The position numbers and the translations under genes are program-made. A DNA stretch of 64,000 nt from Melioribacter roseus P3M-2. GTDB lineage: Bacteria; Bacteroidota; Ignavibacteria; Ignavibacteriales; Melioribacteraceae. Shown piece by piece: positions 35,664 through 44,219 of the stretch. Under the pieces are notes generated by a model. That model was not told where the DNA came from, made no database searches, and saw only the letters and a list, made by a program, of their open reading frames with translations. The DNA is taken from positions 620,001-684,000 of the forward strand of contig NC_018178.1 of assembly GCF_000279145.1 (NCBI RefSeq), read 5' to 3'. How positions within the stretch are numbered: the first letter of the stretch is position 1; each line of letters opens with the position of its first letter.

Positions 35664-36467
35664 ATGATTAAATCAGTTTACAAAATCTTAAAAATGGATT
35701 GTCCGTCCGAAGAAAAATTAATAAGAATGCAGCTGGAAGAAATTGATGGAATCAAAAATCTTGAATTTGATATTCAAAATAGAATGTTGACTATCATACA
35801 CAAAAATAAAGGCGATGATATTACACAACAACTTGACAGACTCAATCTTGACTCGACGTTAATTGAAACTTCAGTATATGATGAAAATACAATAACCGAA
35901 AACGCATCGGCTAATCGAAATGAAAAAAAAGTGTTATTGGTTGTTTTAATAATTAATGCTGTTTTTTTTGTAATCGAAATGACGTTCGGCTGGATTTCGA
36001 AATCAATGGGACTGGCAGCTGATTCACTTGATATGTTTGCCGATGCCTCGGTTTATGGATTAAGTCTATACGCTGTTGGTAAAGCGGTCGCAAGAAAAAA
36101 GAATATCGCAAAGTTAAGCGGCTACATTCAATTAGGACTGGCTGTTTTGGGATTTATGGAAGTACTAAGGCGTTTTTTAGGATTTGAGGAATTGCCGGAC
36201 TATAAAACAATGATGATAGTTGCCGGGTTTGCGTTCGTTGCCAATATTATTTGTCTCTATCTTTTACAAAAGCATAAAAGCAACGAAGCTCATATGAAAG
36301 CAAGTATGATATTTACGTCGAATGACATTGTTGTTAATCTTGGGGTAATAGTTGCGGGGTTTCTTGTAAACGTTCTTTCATCTAATAAGCCGGATTTAAT
36401 TATCGGAAGTATTGTTTTTATTGTTGTTGCTCGTGGAGCTTTTAGAATATTAAAAATAGCAAAGTAA
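35664..36467 (+). CDS. Fusion of HMA-like metal-binding domain and CDF-like cation transporter
   Basis: This is a 267-residue protein from the ATG at 35664, one base after the PII stop; a longer frame starting at 35637 lies inside the PII gene. Residues 1-75 resemble a heavy-metal-associated domain, with a KMDCPSEEKL loop (single Cys, not the usual CxxC). The remainder has about five to six TM segments like cation-diffusion facilitators, with Asp-rich TM2 (GLAADSLDMFADASVYG) and a further Asp in TM5 (MIFTSNDIVVNLG). Typical CDF His residues are missing from both metal sites, so selectivity differs from zinc exporters. The product may be an unusual metal transporter. It is in the same operon as the RND pump and PII. 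Confidence 0.75.
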   Translation: MIKSVYKILKMDCPSEEKLIRMQLEEIDGIKNLEFDIQNRMLTIIHKNKGDDITQQLDRLNLDSTLIETSVYDENTITENASANRNEKKVLLVVLIINAVFFVIEMTFGWISKSMGLAADSLDMFADASVYGLSLYAVGKAVARKKNIAKLSGYIQLGLAVLGFMEVLRRFLGFEELPDYKTMMIVAGFAFVANIICLYLLQKHKSNEAHMKASMIFTSNDIVVNLGVIVAGFLVNVLSSNKPDLIIGSIVFIVVARGAFRILKIAK

Positions 36468-36480
36468 TTGAGAAGAGATA

Positions 36481-37377
36481 TTGTCAAATGAACATAATCA
36501 TTCGCACAACGTGGAAAATTATAACAAAGCATTTGGATTTGGTATTGCATTAAATATCATTTACATCATAGTTGAAGTCACATACGGGCTTATAATTAAT
36601 TCGACGGCGCTATTAGCGGATGCCGGACATAATTTTAGCGATGTTCTTGGTTTAATTTTAGCATGTGGTGGAGCTTACCTTGCTCAAACTGCCGTTACAA
36701 AAAACAGAACTTACGGATTAAGAAAAGCTACCATACTTGCGGCTTTATTTAATGCTGTTCTTTTGTTGATAGCTGTGGGAGCCATAACAATTGAAGCTAT
36801 TCGAAAGATTATAGAACCTGAGCCGGTCGGCGGTACAACTATGATAATTGTTGCCGGCATTGGAGTATTTATTAACACTTTGACCGCATTGCTATTTTTG
36901 AAAGGGAGCGAAAAAGATTTAAATATTAAAGGCGCTTTTCTGCATATGGCTGCCGATGCGGGGGTTTCGCTTGGCGTGGTACTTGCCGGTTTGATTATAA
37001 ACATTACAGGAATGTATATTTTTGATCCGATTATAAGTATTGTTATCGTTGTTGTAATTACAATCGGAACCTGGGGCTTATTAAAAGATTCATTACATCT
37101 TTCTATGGACGCGGTGCCGAGAAGTATTGATTATGAAAAGGTTCAATCCTACTTAAGTTCATTAGAAGGAGTCAAAGAAGTTCACGACTTGCATATCTGG
37201 GCAATGAGCACTACTGAGATTGCTTTGACTGTTCACCTTGTTTACATTGGCATATATGAAAGAAACAATTTTATCAAGAATATTAGTGAAGATTTATATC
37301 ATAAATTTAACATTGTTCATACTACGATCCAGATAGAGGATATTGAGAATAATAATTGTAATCAGAATCAATTTTGA
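36481..37377 (+). CDS. CDF family cation diffusion facilitator (CzcD/ZitB-like)
   Basis: This is a 298-residue six-TM protein. The His-rich N-terminus (MSNEHNHSHN) and TM2 LLADAGHNFSDVLG are typical of Zn2+/Cd2+ exporters. TM5 has HMAADAGVSLGVV (HxxxD metal site). The C-terminal cytoplasmic domain has VKEVHDLHIWAMSTTEIALTVH, the CDF signature region. The start is a TTG preceded by AAGAGAT. It lies 13 bases after the HMA-CDF fusion gene and closes the metal operon. It moves divalent cations out of the cytoplasm by antiport. Confidence 0.92.
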   Translation: MSNEHNHSHNVENYNKAFGFGIALNIIYIIVEVTYGLIINSTALLADAGHNFSDVLGLILACGGAYLAQTAVTKNRTYGLRKATILAALFNAVLLLIAVGAITIEAIRKIIEPEPVGGTTMIIVAGIGVFINTLTALLFLKGSEKDLNIKGAFLHMAADAGVSLGVVLAGLIINITGMYIFDPIISIVIVVVITIGTWGLLKDSLHLSMDAVPRSIDYEKVQSYLSSLEGVKEVHDLHIWAMSTTEIALTVHLVYIGIYERNNFIKNISEDLYHKFNIVHTTIQIEDIENNNCNQNQF

Positions 37378-37468
37378 AAATTAAGTTACGTACGCAACAA
37401 TCTTAATTCCCATTATGTCTGCTTGCAGTCAGTAATTATTTACGTAAATTCATATGAAAATTGCAGCG

Positions 37469-37531
37469 GTATAACTATTATTTAACCCGCCAAAATTCCG
37501 TATAGTATGCATGGCGGTTATGCATACTATA
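37469..37531 (-). other. Short attC-like site 3' of intI (A0)
   Basis: On the minus strand this reads R''-like GCATAAC, then GCC, a perfect 12-bp inverted repeat (37501-37512 with 37520-37531), then GGC-G-GGTTA and R'-like GTTAAAT (37480-37486). The arms TAACC-GCC and GGC-G-GGTTA pair with one extrahelical G, as in attC hairpins. Similar sequences lie next to both integrase fragments (41079 and 45636). Confidence 0.6.
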
Positions 37532-37604
37532 TTCTTTTCTATTCTTATAAAATTCTTTGTTTTCAAACATTTTCTTCTTAAAATTCCACATAGTCTACAC
37601 GCTA

Positions 37605-38585
37605 TTAAAGAATATTATCAAGCGGACTCCTTATTCCCTTAAATTTATTCATAACGTGAGTATAAACCATAGTTGTTCTTATAGATTTATGCCCGAGTAA
37701 TTCCTGTATTGTTCTAATATCAACTCCACTTTCTAATAGATGAGTTGCAAAACTGTGCCTGAATGTATGTACACTTCCCTGTTTATTTATATTTGCTTTT
37801 TGTATTGCACTTCGAACCGCTTTTTGAATAACTGATTCATGTATATGGTATCTGTACTTTAACTTCCTTTCTTTATCATAAATAAAACTCTTGGCCGGAA
37901 AAACATATTGCCAGATAAATTCTTTTGATGCATTGGGATATTTCCTTTCTAATGCATATGGCAAAACCGTAAAACCAAAACCTTTTTGTAAATCTTTCAA
38001 GTGCAAATTCCTTACTTTTTTTATATGACCCCTTAGCGGCTCTATTAATTTTTCCGGTAATATTGTTATTCTGTCTTTCTCACCTTTACCATCTCGAACC
38101 GTAATTTGTTTTGCCTCAAAATCAATATCTTTAACTCTTAGTTGTAATCCTTCACTTAGTCTCATTCCCGTTCCATATAACATTTTAACAAATAACTGAA
38201 CTACTCCTTCTAACTCTGCTATTATTTTTTGAGCTTCTTCTCTTGTAAATACTGTCGGCAAATGTCTTATTCGTTTTACGTAACTTATTCCATCAACAAA
38301 ATTTATTTCTTTCTTAATTATATTTTTGTAAAGATATAAAATTGCATTTAATGCCTGGTTCTGGGTTGAGGAGGAAACATTTTTCTCATTTGCAAGGAAT
38401 GATATAAATTTTTTTATCTCCTCGGCGCCCATTTCATTTGGGTGGCGTTTATTATGATAAAGAATATATCTCTTTATCCAACCGATGTATGCTTCTTCAG
38501 TCTTTAAACTGTAATGGTTCGTTCTTAGCGCCATCCTTACTTGATTAAGAAGCTTGGGCTTGTCTTTAGTTTCTTTGAAGATCAT
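37605..38585 (-). CDS. intI: Integron integrase IntI (tyrosine recombinase)
   Basis: This is a 326-residue tyrosine recombinase. It has the SAM-like N-terminal core-binding domain ([25 protein letters not shown]) and the catalytic domain with Arg in [13 protein letters not shown], Lys in DGKGEKDR, His-x-x-Arg in [13 protein letters not shown], a second His in [10 protein letters not shown] and nucleophile Tyr in TMVYTHV. Between them lies the IntI-specific insertion [20 protein letters not shown], which separates integron integrases from XerC/D; the C-terminus [10 protein letters not shown] is also typical. It should recombine attC and attI sites to insert and excise cassettes. It has an attC-like site on both sides (A0 and A1) and runs in the same direction as the cassettes, unlike most integrons. 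Confidence 0.93.
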   Translation of the reverse strand: MIFKETKDKPKLLNQVRMALRTNHYSLKTEEAYIGWIKRYILYHNKRHPNEMGAEEIKKFISFLANEKNVSSSTQNQALNAILYLYKNIIKKEINFVDGISYVKRIRHLPTVFTREEAQKIIAELEGVVQLFVKMLYGTGMRLSEGLQLRVKDIDFEAKQITVRDGKGEKDRITILPEKLIEPLRGHIKKVRNLHLKDLQKGFGFTVLPYALERKYPNASKEFIWQYVFPAKSFIYDKERKLKYRYHIHESVIQKAVRSAIQKANINKQGSVHTFRHSFATHLLESGVDIRTIQELLGHKSIRTTMVYTHVMNKFKGIRSPLDNIL

Positions 38586-38664
38586 TAATTATTACCCCGA
38601 CACGCAATCTATTCTACTTGAATTTAATCAGCTCTAAAATAATTTCGATAAAAATTTTACATAA

Positions 38665-38766
38665 AACAATAGCGCGTTGTGTTTAACCTGACATCAATAA
38701 AAACATTATGAACATTTTCAAAGCCTAAGTATAACGATGAGATCAGCTTGAAGAATATGTTATGTG
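38665..38766 (-). other. attC-like site (A1) between intI and the first cassette
   Basis: The minus-strand left end is ACATAAC (38760s) and the right end is GTTAAACACAACGCGCTATTG (38669-38689). Partly complementary L-type segments lie inside (TTCAAGCTGA and TCAGGTTAA). The left end abuts the 322-residue cassette ORF; the right end lies about 80 bases from the intI start. The outermost R'-like motif is degenerate, so it may be a decayed attC or an attI. Confidence 0.55.
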
Positions 38767-38778
38767 TATTTAATTAAA

Positions 38779-39747
38779 TTAACCTTTCCTCAACACTTGA
38801 TAGTCTTCTATATTAAATATAAAAACATATTTATTAACTATATTTTTTTGTCTAAGATACAATTCCAGTTGAATTGATTTGCATTCGAAATTATCCTTGG
38901 TGAATTGGAAAAAACTTCTGGGACTTGAGAAGTAATATGGAGTGTCCTCATCGATAGCGTTCGTAATTATGTCATCATAAAATGTTTGCTTCCCTAATAT
39001 TTTACTGTTGGGGATAAAATAAGACTTCTTTGATTTATCAGTTGTTGATAATAATTGGTTTTGTAATGATAATGGACAAATTTTGTATAATTTTTTTCTT
39101 CTTAACAAGAAAATACCTTTATCTTTCTTAATTATGGGAGTAGCATTAGACCGATTTTCGATTATCATAATTATTTTATCAGTAGTGAACTCCCAATTAA
39201 TATTAATATATTTATCAGAATATAATTTAAAGTTATTAAATCCAAAACCATAAAAAATATTACCGCCAAGTTTTACGGAACCATCGGTTGTATCTATAAT
39301 CATAGGCTTTTGCACTCGCTTTGAAATTTCACAAGTGATTTTATTAGAACTATCTTCCCAGTTAATATTAAAATAATCATTAATAAAGCCTTTAGGATTA
39401 TAATCTATCAGATAATAAAGAAGATCGTAATTAGAAATAACTTTTGAACTATCCCAGATAATTTCCATTGTAGAGTCTATTTTATTCCTAATATATATTC
39501 CTAAATCCAATCGACTAAAGTCGAAATAGATTTTAAAGTTATGGTCGTCATAGAATTGGTGGTAGCGACCAAATGCAGTTTCATTAAAAGTAAAATTATT
39601 TTCTGGACTTAAAACTTTAGAAAGTTGAAAATAATCACGAACAACATTTGAATAACATCCATATTGAAAAAGAATAATTGGTAACACAATTATTAATCGA
39701 TATCTTTTGATTGAAAGCACCGCTTTTTTCTCACTTTTTGGTTGCAC
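38779..39747 (-). CDS. Cassette-encoded hypothetical protein with N-terminal membrane/lipid anchor
   Basis: This is a 322-residue AT-rich ORF. After a basic N-terminus (KKAVLSIKRYR) a hydrophobic stretch IIVLPIILFQYGCYSN contains a lipobox-like FQYGC, so it may be a lipoprotein. The rest is beta-strand rich with many Asn, Tyr and Asp (FKIYFDFSRLDLGIYI, NFKLYSDKYININWEF) and no recognised domain. The start codon is a GTG lying at the edge of the degenerate attC-like site A2. It is the cassette nearest to intI; its 3' end abuts A1. Function unknown. Confidence 0.55.
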   Translation of the reverse strand: MQPKSEKKAVLSIKRYRLIIVLPIILFQYGCYSNVVRDYFQLSKVLSPENNFTFNETAFGRYHQFYDDHNFKIYFDFSRLDLGIYIRNKIDSTMEIIWDSSKVISNYDLLYYLIDYNPKGFINDYFNINWEDSSNKITCEISKRVQKPMIIDTTDGSVKLGGNIFYGFGFNNFKLYSDKYININWEFTTDKIIMIIENRSNATPIIKKDKGIFLLRRKKLYKICPLSLQNQLLSTTDKSKKSYFIPNSKILGKQTFYDDIITNAIDEDTPYYFSSPRSFFQFTKDNFECKSIQLELYLRQKNIVNKYVFIFNIEDYQVLRKG

Positions 39748-39936
39748 ATGACAGCTTAGTGGCGAAGGCGAAGTTCAAAAATTCAATGCTACAATTGCAA
39801 ACTGTCTTTTAATATTTAAATCAACTTTGTTTAATAATCCTACTTTATATACAAACTTATTTTGCAAACGAATGCCGATAACCACACCACACTACCGCAT
39901 CGAAGAGGCGGTCGGCTTTGAAAGCTGGTGATACAT
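39748..39936 (-). other. attC-like site (A2), degenerate long type
   Basis: Closely related along most of its length to A7 at 45031-45208: shared CAATGCTACAATTGCAAAC, a CTTTTAAT-TTTAAAT block, and GAATGCCGATAACC followed by ACCGCATCGAAGA. The right-hand core (CATGACAGC on the plus strand) and left-hand core (GGTGATACAT) differ from the ATAACGG and GGTTATATGC found in A7, so this copy may have lost recombination activity. Confidence 0.5.
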
Positions 39937-39941
39937 AATTA

Positions 39942-41051
39942 TTATTCTTTTTTAATTAGACTGACATCATCAATTCTAACCTTCCAAAGTTCATTATTGT
40001 AAGGTATATTTACCTGCGTCTCAAACTCTAAATAATAATCAGAAAAAATATTCGATGGTGCAGTAAATGTCCTTTCATATTTCTTCCATATTCCTTTCTC
40101 TTCTCCAGTTATAGTATCAAATATAAATGTTAATTGTTCTGGTTTAAATTCAATCATTAATTGAGAATTACCTTCTAATTCTTCTACAAAATACCAAAAC
40201 GAAATAGTGTACTGCGAACCTGAAACAAGCTCTGTGTACGGGACTCTATATCTCAATGAGCCCCAACTTAAATCATATACATATCTTGTAGGATTAATTA
40301 ATAAATAATTATTTCCACTATATGATTCATCGCTTTGTACCAATTTATAAATGTCTTTATTATCTCTGAAAATCCATTCTGTTGGTAATGAATCATTTCC
40401 GACCTCTTCGAAATCACCATTTGATATAATATTCCTATTTTCAGTGACAATACTTATAATATTACTGCCTCCTAATTTTCCATATTCGTTCATAAGATAT
40501 ATTCTATAATAATAAGTTTTAAGCGGCTCTAAATTTATATCGGTAAATATTGTATCATTGATAGATGTAGAAACATATATTAAGCTTCCTGTATTTTCAT
40601 CAATGCCGGGGGAAGTGTGCCTAAACAATTTATATTCCCTAAAATCATTGGCATCTGTCGGCGACCACGATATAAGTGCTTCAGAATCAGTAACATTTTG
40701 GGCTGGATACAACGTTACACCTGTTGGTAACCTTAAAGCATTCAGATAAATATCGTTATTGACTTCAAGTGTTGAATTTGTGGATAAATATGATCCATTT
40801 TCAAATGTTTTTTGAACTTTTAGATTATAACTGTCTTGAGGAACATTATCAATCTGAAAATTGCCATTGACATCAGATTGAGTAGTAAAATTAAGCATGT
40901 CGTTGAGTGAAACAGTTGCATTTTCAAGAGGTTTGTTTTTATACAGTATTTTCCCTGAAACTTTGAATGATTTAGTTTCATGGTTTGTACCCTTTTCATT
41001 ACAACTTACGAATAGTGCCAAGAATACTATCATTATGACCAGATTTCTCAT
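39942..41051 (-). CDS. Cassette-encoded multidomain lipoprotein
   Basis: This is a 369-residue protein with a lipoprotein signal (lipobox VSCN near residue 17). The mature part has a carboxypeptidase-regulatory-like Ig domain (FKVSGKILYKNKPLENATV, residues 28-95). A fibronectin-III-like domain follows (ALISWSPTDANDFREYKLFR, about 105-205). Then comes a CenC/CBM4-9-like sandwich (NIISNGDFEEVGNDSLPTEW, about 210-368) with the family's closing WKVRIDDVSLIKK. Such proteins bind surface glycans or peptides. It is a large cassette gene and is much more AT-rich than the chromosome around it, suggesting recent acquisition. Exact role unknown. Confidence 0.7.
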   Translation of the reverse strand: MRNLVIMIVFLALFVSCNEKGTNHETKSFKVSGKILYKNKPLENATVSLNDMLNFTTQSDVNGNFQIDNVPQDSYNLKVQKTFENGSYLSTNSTLEVNNDIYLNALRLPTGVTLYPAQNVTDSEALISWSPTDANDFREYKLFRHTSPGIDENTGSLIYVSTSINDTIFTDINLEPLKTYYYRIYLMNEYGKLGGSNIISIVTENRNIISNGDFEEVGNDSLPTEWIFRDNKDIYKLVQSDESYSGNNYLLINPTRYVYDLSWGSLRYRVPYTELVSGSQYTISFWYFVEELEGNSQLMIEFKPEQLTFIFDTITGEEKGIWKKYERTFTAPSNIFSDYYLEFETQVNIPYNNELWKVRIDDVSLIKKE

Positions 41052-41078
41052 CAGAATAACTCTAATTAAATTATGAAA

Positions 41079-41134
41079 AACTATTATTTAACCCACCCAA
41101 ATCCCTATAGTATACATGGCGGTTCTGCATACTC
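41079..41134 (-). other. Short attC-like site next to integrase fragment (A3)
   Basis: This is related to A0 and A8: minus-strand AACCGCC and GGTGGGTTAAAT. The 12-bp hairpin arms are less perfect here, and the outer GTTAT core is changed to GTTTT. Confidence 0.5.
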
Positions 41135-41299
41135 TTTGCATTTATTGTTAAACAAAATAAAACGTTTAAACCGGCCGGTGTATACTTCAGTTTTTATACC
41201 GCAGCGGTTCGTTCTTAGCGCCATCCTTACTTGATTAAGAAGCTTTGGCTTGTCTTTAGTTTCTTTTAAGGTCATCAATTGTTCCCTCGATTCCCTCAA
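41105..41299 (-). pseudogene. Truncated integrase-like fragment (N-terminal only)
   Basis: This is a 64-codon ORF. Residues 9-53 match the N-terminus of the full integrase ([20 protein letters not shown], then a diverged KTEVYTGRFKRFILFNNK). It then runs into the attC-like hairpin. All catalytic residues are missing, so it cannot recombine DNA. It could be untranslated or act as a competing N-terminal domain; I favour a decayed deletion product. Confidence 0.85.
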
Positions 41300-41365
41300 T
41301 ACACATATTTTAATGAGAAATTAACCAAATCTAAAAATAATGTCAATCAAATATTTTTTGTAAAA

Positions 41366-41632
41366 CTTTAACGGCGTTGCAAATAACCGGCGCCCAAAAC
41401 TGCTTCGCCGAGTCAGCCGCAACTGCCGAGAATTTGCAGCGCCGCTTAAATTTTGTCCGCCGAAGGAGGATGCTTTGAAATCGGCGCGACTTAATTATTT
41501 ATTTACTTCTATTTTTAAAAGTCTATTTTCTTTTTAAACTTCTCTTTAGCAAATCCACCACCTGCGTCAAGACTTCGGTGGGCAGGTTCGGCTGCGTTTA
41601 AAACGCGTCCGGGTTGATTTGCTGGTTATACT
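41366..41632 (-). other. attC-like site (A4), long type
   Basis: The minus-strand left end is TATAACCAGCAAATCAACCCGGACGC and the right end is CCGGTTATTTGCAACGCCGTTAAAG. The AACCCGG and CCGG-TT segments are complementary, and ATAAC and GTTA pair at the ends. The left end overlaps the stop codon of the 217-residue cassette ORF. The interior is long and GC-richer, with several short inverted repeats. Confidence 0.6.
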
Positions 41633-42284
41633 ATATTTCTGTTAACTCAAACCTCATCCTTGCCATTAATTCATCAGATTTATTTTTTAACTTCATCGCT
41701 GATTCTTTCATTCTATTTTGATAATCATTTTGTAAAACTTGGTTTTGTGTAAGTAAAATCTCTTGAAATTTCGAAATGAATTCACTCGATAAATTAAAAC
41801 TATCTTCATAACATTTTTGTAATTCATTGAGAATATCTACCAATTTATCACTTGAGGTTAGTTTTAGACTATTTGTTTCAGAATTCAATCTTACATAGTT
41901 TTCATTTATATCTAACATAAGATTACCAATTTGATCGCCGAACCAAACAATAATTTTTCGACTTTCCTCTTTATTATTCTCCATTTCAGCTTTTAAAAAT
42001 TTATCGTAATACTCAGTAAAAATCGGTTGTAATTTCTTAGGCAAATCCACTGAATATTTTTTACCGAATTCGTCTATTAATCGATAATACTTCTCAAATT
42101 GATTTACTTTCATTTCAAAAACTTTTTTACGTCGTTCAAGGTCCAAATTAAGACTATGTTTTAATGATTCAATATTCTGCTGATGTTTTTTATTGTTGAA
42201 ATAAAGAAATATCGCCCAAAGAAAATTAGCGACACCAAACAATACTGTAACTAATTCTGGATTTTTACTAATAAAATCAAACAA
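41631..42284 (-). CDS. Cassette-encoded membrane-anchored coiled-coil protein
   Basis: This is a 217-residue protein with one N-terminal transmembrane segment (LVTVLFGVANFLWAIFLYF). A long, charged, helical cytoplasmic part follows (NIESLKHSLNLDLERRKKVFEMKVNQFEKYY, and KFQEILLTQNQVLQNDYQNRM), likely coiled coil. The start is a TTG preceded by AAAGGGAAA. No enzymatic motif is seen. The stop codon lies inside attC-like site A4, as expected for a cassette. Small single-TM helical proteins are frequent effector or accessory proteins in cassettes, but no function can be assigned. Confidence 0.55.
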   Translation of the reverse strand: MFDFISKNPELVTVLFGVANFLWAIFLYFNNKKHQQNIESLKHSLNLDLERRKKVFEMKVNQFEKYYRLIDEFGKKYSVDLPKKLQPIFTEYYDKFLKAEMENNKEESRKIIVWFGDQIGNLMLDINENYVRLNSETNSLKLTSSDKLVDILNELQKCYEDSFNLSSEFISKFQEILLTQNQVLQNDYQNRMKESAMKLKNKSDELMARMRFELTEI

Positions 42285-42307
42285 AATATTATTTCCCTTT
42301 TCTATAC

Positions 42308-42438
42308 GTATAACGTTTTGGCTAACCTGCCGCAGGCTTGCGTAGCACAGACTTTAATAAACCAAAGAGCTTTCTGTGGGATATAAATCTTGAAAAAACG
42401 CACAGCCCCACCGGTCAAGTTGAGTCATTTGTTATATA
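42308..42438 (-). other. attC-like site (A5)
   Basis: The minus-strand left end is ATATAACAAATGACTCAACTTGACCGG, the right end is CGGCAGGTTAGCCAAAACGTTATACG. The terminal ATAAC/GTTAT cores pair. It separates the coiled-coil cassette from the two-gene cassette. Confidence 0.6.
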
Positions 42439-42444
42439 TTTAAA

Positions 42445-42846
42445 TTATTTAAGTACTTTTTTGTATTTTTGTCTAATTTTTATTGTTAACTTGATTGTAT
42501 GTATCGAAATCCCAACTGTGAAAAAGAAAAAAGCAACAAATAATGTATTTACAGCATTATAATTGTTGAAACCATCAATTTTTAGGTTTTTGTAAGCACT
42601 GTAAGACCAAATAATAATTTTAACTGTATCTGGAATTAATATTAATGTTAATATAGAAGAACCCACCGCAATTGGCAATATCCTAAATTTATATATTTCT
42701 CGAACTTTTTCACGTACAGCTTTCCTGTCTTCTTTAAATTCAGGAATAGATATATTTATTGTTTCTCTGATATCTGAATACCAAGAGCTATAAAGTAAAC
42801 CCAAAACGGCTAAAAAAATGCTTGATGCAGATAATAAATCACTCAT
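42445..42846 (-). CDS. Cassette-encoded three-helix membrane protein
   Basis: This is a 133-residue protein with three hydrophobic segments (LLSASSIFLAVLGLLYSSW, ILPIAVGSSILTLILI, NTLFVAFFFFTVGISIHTI) and a basic C-terminus. Its start codon overlaps the end of the upstream gene by eight bases (ATGAGTGA), so the two are translationally coupled and likely work together. No family is recognised. Paired soluble/membrane cassette genes often form toxin-antitoxin or defence modules, but this is inference only. Confidence 0.55.
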   Translation of the reverse strand: MSDLLSASSIFLAVLGLLYSSWYSDIRETINISIPEFKEDRKAVREKVREIYKFRILPIAVGSSILTLILIPDTVKIIIWSYSAYKNLKIDGFNNYNAVNTLFVAFFFFTVGISIHTIKLTIKIRQKYKKVLK

Positions 42847-43423
42847 TTTCTACTAACTGCTTTGGAGTCACTCCAAAGCGTTCACATAGTCTGTTATAGG
42901 AAGATGGAAAAACAATATATGTTGAAACACTTCCACGTTTTTTTTGTACAGGTGGCAAATTTGTATCTATTTCAGAAAGTTCTCGATTTAATTCATCCAC
43001 TAAATTCAGATTATGGACTGAGAGAAATAAACAATCACGCTCCTCTGATACGACGGCACTATCTAAAAGATTTATTAATGTTCGTTCAATAAAAGATTTA
43101 AGTTGATATTGATATTTCGACATAACTGCCCTAATTAGAGAACGGCTACCTGTTGTAGTTGTTTGAAATAGTTTACTAACTTCTTGCTCATCTGGAATCT
43201 GGCCGTTAAAAGCATGTACAATTAATAAAAATAAGCGATATTCCAAAATATCGCTACCACGACTAAAAACCTTTTTACCAAGAAACATAGTTACCAATTC
43301 TTCAATTGCAGCAACAGAAAAAGGAGCAATAGCACTTGGAAGTTCTTGGCGTTCAACACCTATTATTTTTGATAATTCGATTTCATCGTCGTCGCTTAAG
43401 TTAAAATTGATAGTTATCTCCAT
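42839..43423 (-). CDS. Cassette-encoded soluble protein of unknown function
   Basis: This is a 194-residue protein from the ATG at 43423, preceded by TTGGAG. It is acidic and helical: NLSDDDEIELSKIIGVER at the N-terminus, IEELVTMFLGKKVFSRGSDIL, then a C-terminal basic/hydrophobic part ending in SSYNRLCERFGVTPKQLVENE, which could be a helix-turn-helix-like segment. No known domain is recognised. It lies immediately after attC-like site A6 and before the coupled membrane protein gene, forming a two-gene cassette. Confidence 0.5.
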   Translation of the reverse strand: MEITINFNLSDDDEIELSKIIGVERQELPSAIAPFSVAAIEELVTMFLGKKVFSRGSDILEYRLFLLIVHAFNGQIPDEQEVSKLFQTTTTGSRSLIRAVMSKYQYQLKSFIERTLINLLDSAVVSEERDCLFLSVHNLNLVDELNRELSEIDTNLPPVQKKRGSVSTYIVFPSSYNRLCERFGVTPKQLVENE

Positions 43424-43445
43424 AATATACTCCAATTAATTATTT

Positions 43446-43719
43446 GTATAACGGCGTTGCGCCTAACCCACCGCCCCGAACAACGATGCCAATAAAAGAA
43501 CAACAACAACAATTTAGCAACAAGTTTGTAAACATGTCTGCAGAAGTTTTAACGCAGGCGGATTCAAGGATACAAGCCGGTTGCAACACTTGCCCGCCTT
43601 TGGCGGGATTTAATTTATTACTACACTGCCGAACAGCAATGTTTGTTTATTACACAAAACTTAAGAACACACAAATGCCGCTTACATTACGGCGTCCGGC
43701 TGAGTTGCTGGTTATGTGC
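43446..43719 (-). other. attC-like site (A6), long type
   Basis: The minus-strand left end is CACATAACCAGCAACTCAGCCGG (43697-43719) and the right end is GTTAGGCGCAACGCCGTTATAC. GTTAGGC fits the attC core consensus GTTRRRY. Its left end lies two bases before the stop codon of the PIN gene. Inside is the hairpin CCCGCC-TTT-GGCGGG, also seen near tRNA-Lys. Confidence 0.65.
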
Positions 43720-43721
43720 GA

Positions 43722-44219
43722 TTATTCTGTATTAAAAAAATTAAGTTGTTCTTCAATTGAAGGGATTTCATAAACATCAATTACTTTCTCTCCAAACTTT
43801 TTAACACCAGGATCATAACTATAAATACACTGTGCGCCGCGAGCAACAGCAATAGCTACAATTTGACAATCTACTTTTATTGCTTCTCTTTTCAAATCAA
43901 ATTGTTCTTTTAATTGGTTTATAACTTCCTCAGATTCTTTCATTTGCCAAATTTTGGCGAAATGACTTGCGGCTAAAGAATCAAAAGGAGCAATTATAAA
44001 ATGTTTCTCTAATAATTTGTTAACATCACGATGAAGTTCCAAAGGAACTCTCATTAATAATTCGCCAACCACAACAGAAGGAACAATAACACGATATTTG
44101 TTATCATCAAGCCATTTAATAAACCTTTTTGCTTTGGGAATCATTTCTTCTTGTCCGGGAGAGCTTTCATTTTTAATGCCCCAAATTAATATATGCGTAT
44201 CAAGACAGACAAGTTTCAT
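43722..44219 (-). CDS. PIN-domain protein (VapC-like)
   Basis: This is a 165-residue protein of the PIN nuclease fold. Acidic active-site residues appear as Asp in CLDTHILIW, Glu in VVVGELLMRV, Asp in IKVDCQIVAIAVARG and Asp in SYDPGVKKFG, the usual four-acid arrangement that binds Mg2+ or Mn2+ in VapC ribonucleases. It starts four bases inside the end of the upstream gene (ATGA overlap). It is probably the toxin of a two-gene toxin-antitoxin-like cassette; TA modules are common in chromosomal integrons, where they may stabilise arrays. Confidence 0.82.
   Translation of the reverse strand: MKLVCLDTHILIWGIKNESSPGQEEMIPKAKRFIKWLDDNKYRVIVPSVVVGELLMRVPLELHRDVNKLLEKHFIIAPFDSLAASHFAKIWQMKESEEVINQLKEQFDLKREAIKVDCQIVAIAVARGAQCIYSYDPGVKKFGEKVIDVYEIPSIEEQLNFFNTE

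Larger units (their letters stand above)
41079..41356 (-). repeat. Deleted integrase-attC unit, copy 1
   Basis: This 278-base unit matches 45642-45921 at roughly nine bases in ten by eye. It carries the intI 5' leader (TTAACCAAATCTAAAAATAA-type region), the first 45 or so integrase codons, then jumps to the short attC-like hairpin that normally lies 3' of intI. The central and catalytic parts of intI are missing. Confidence 0.8.

Noticed and set aside
37501-37531. The perfect 12-bp inverted repeat near intI as a terminator
   Set aside because: There is no T run on either side; the same hairpin recurs next to integrase fragments, so it fits a recombination site better.
43444-43773. 109-codon plus-strand frame
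   Set aside because: It lies over attC-like site A6 and the end of the PIN gene, and its translation has no protein-like pattern.
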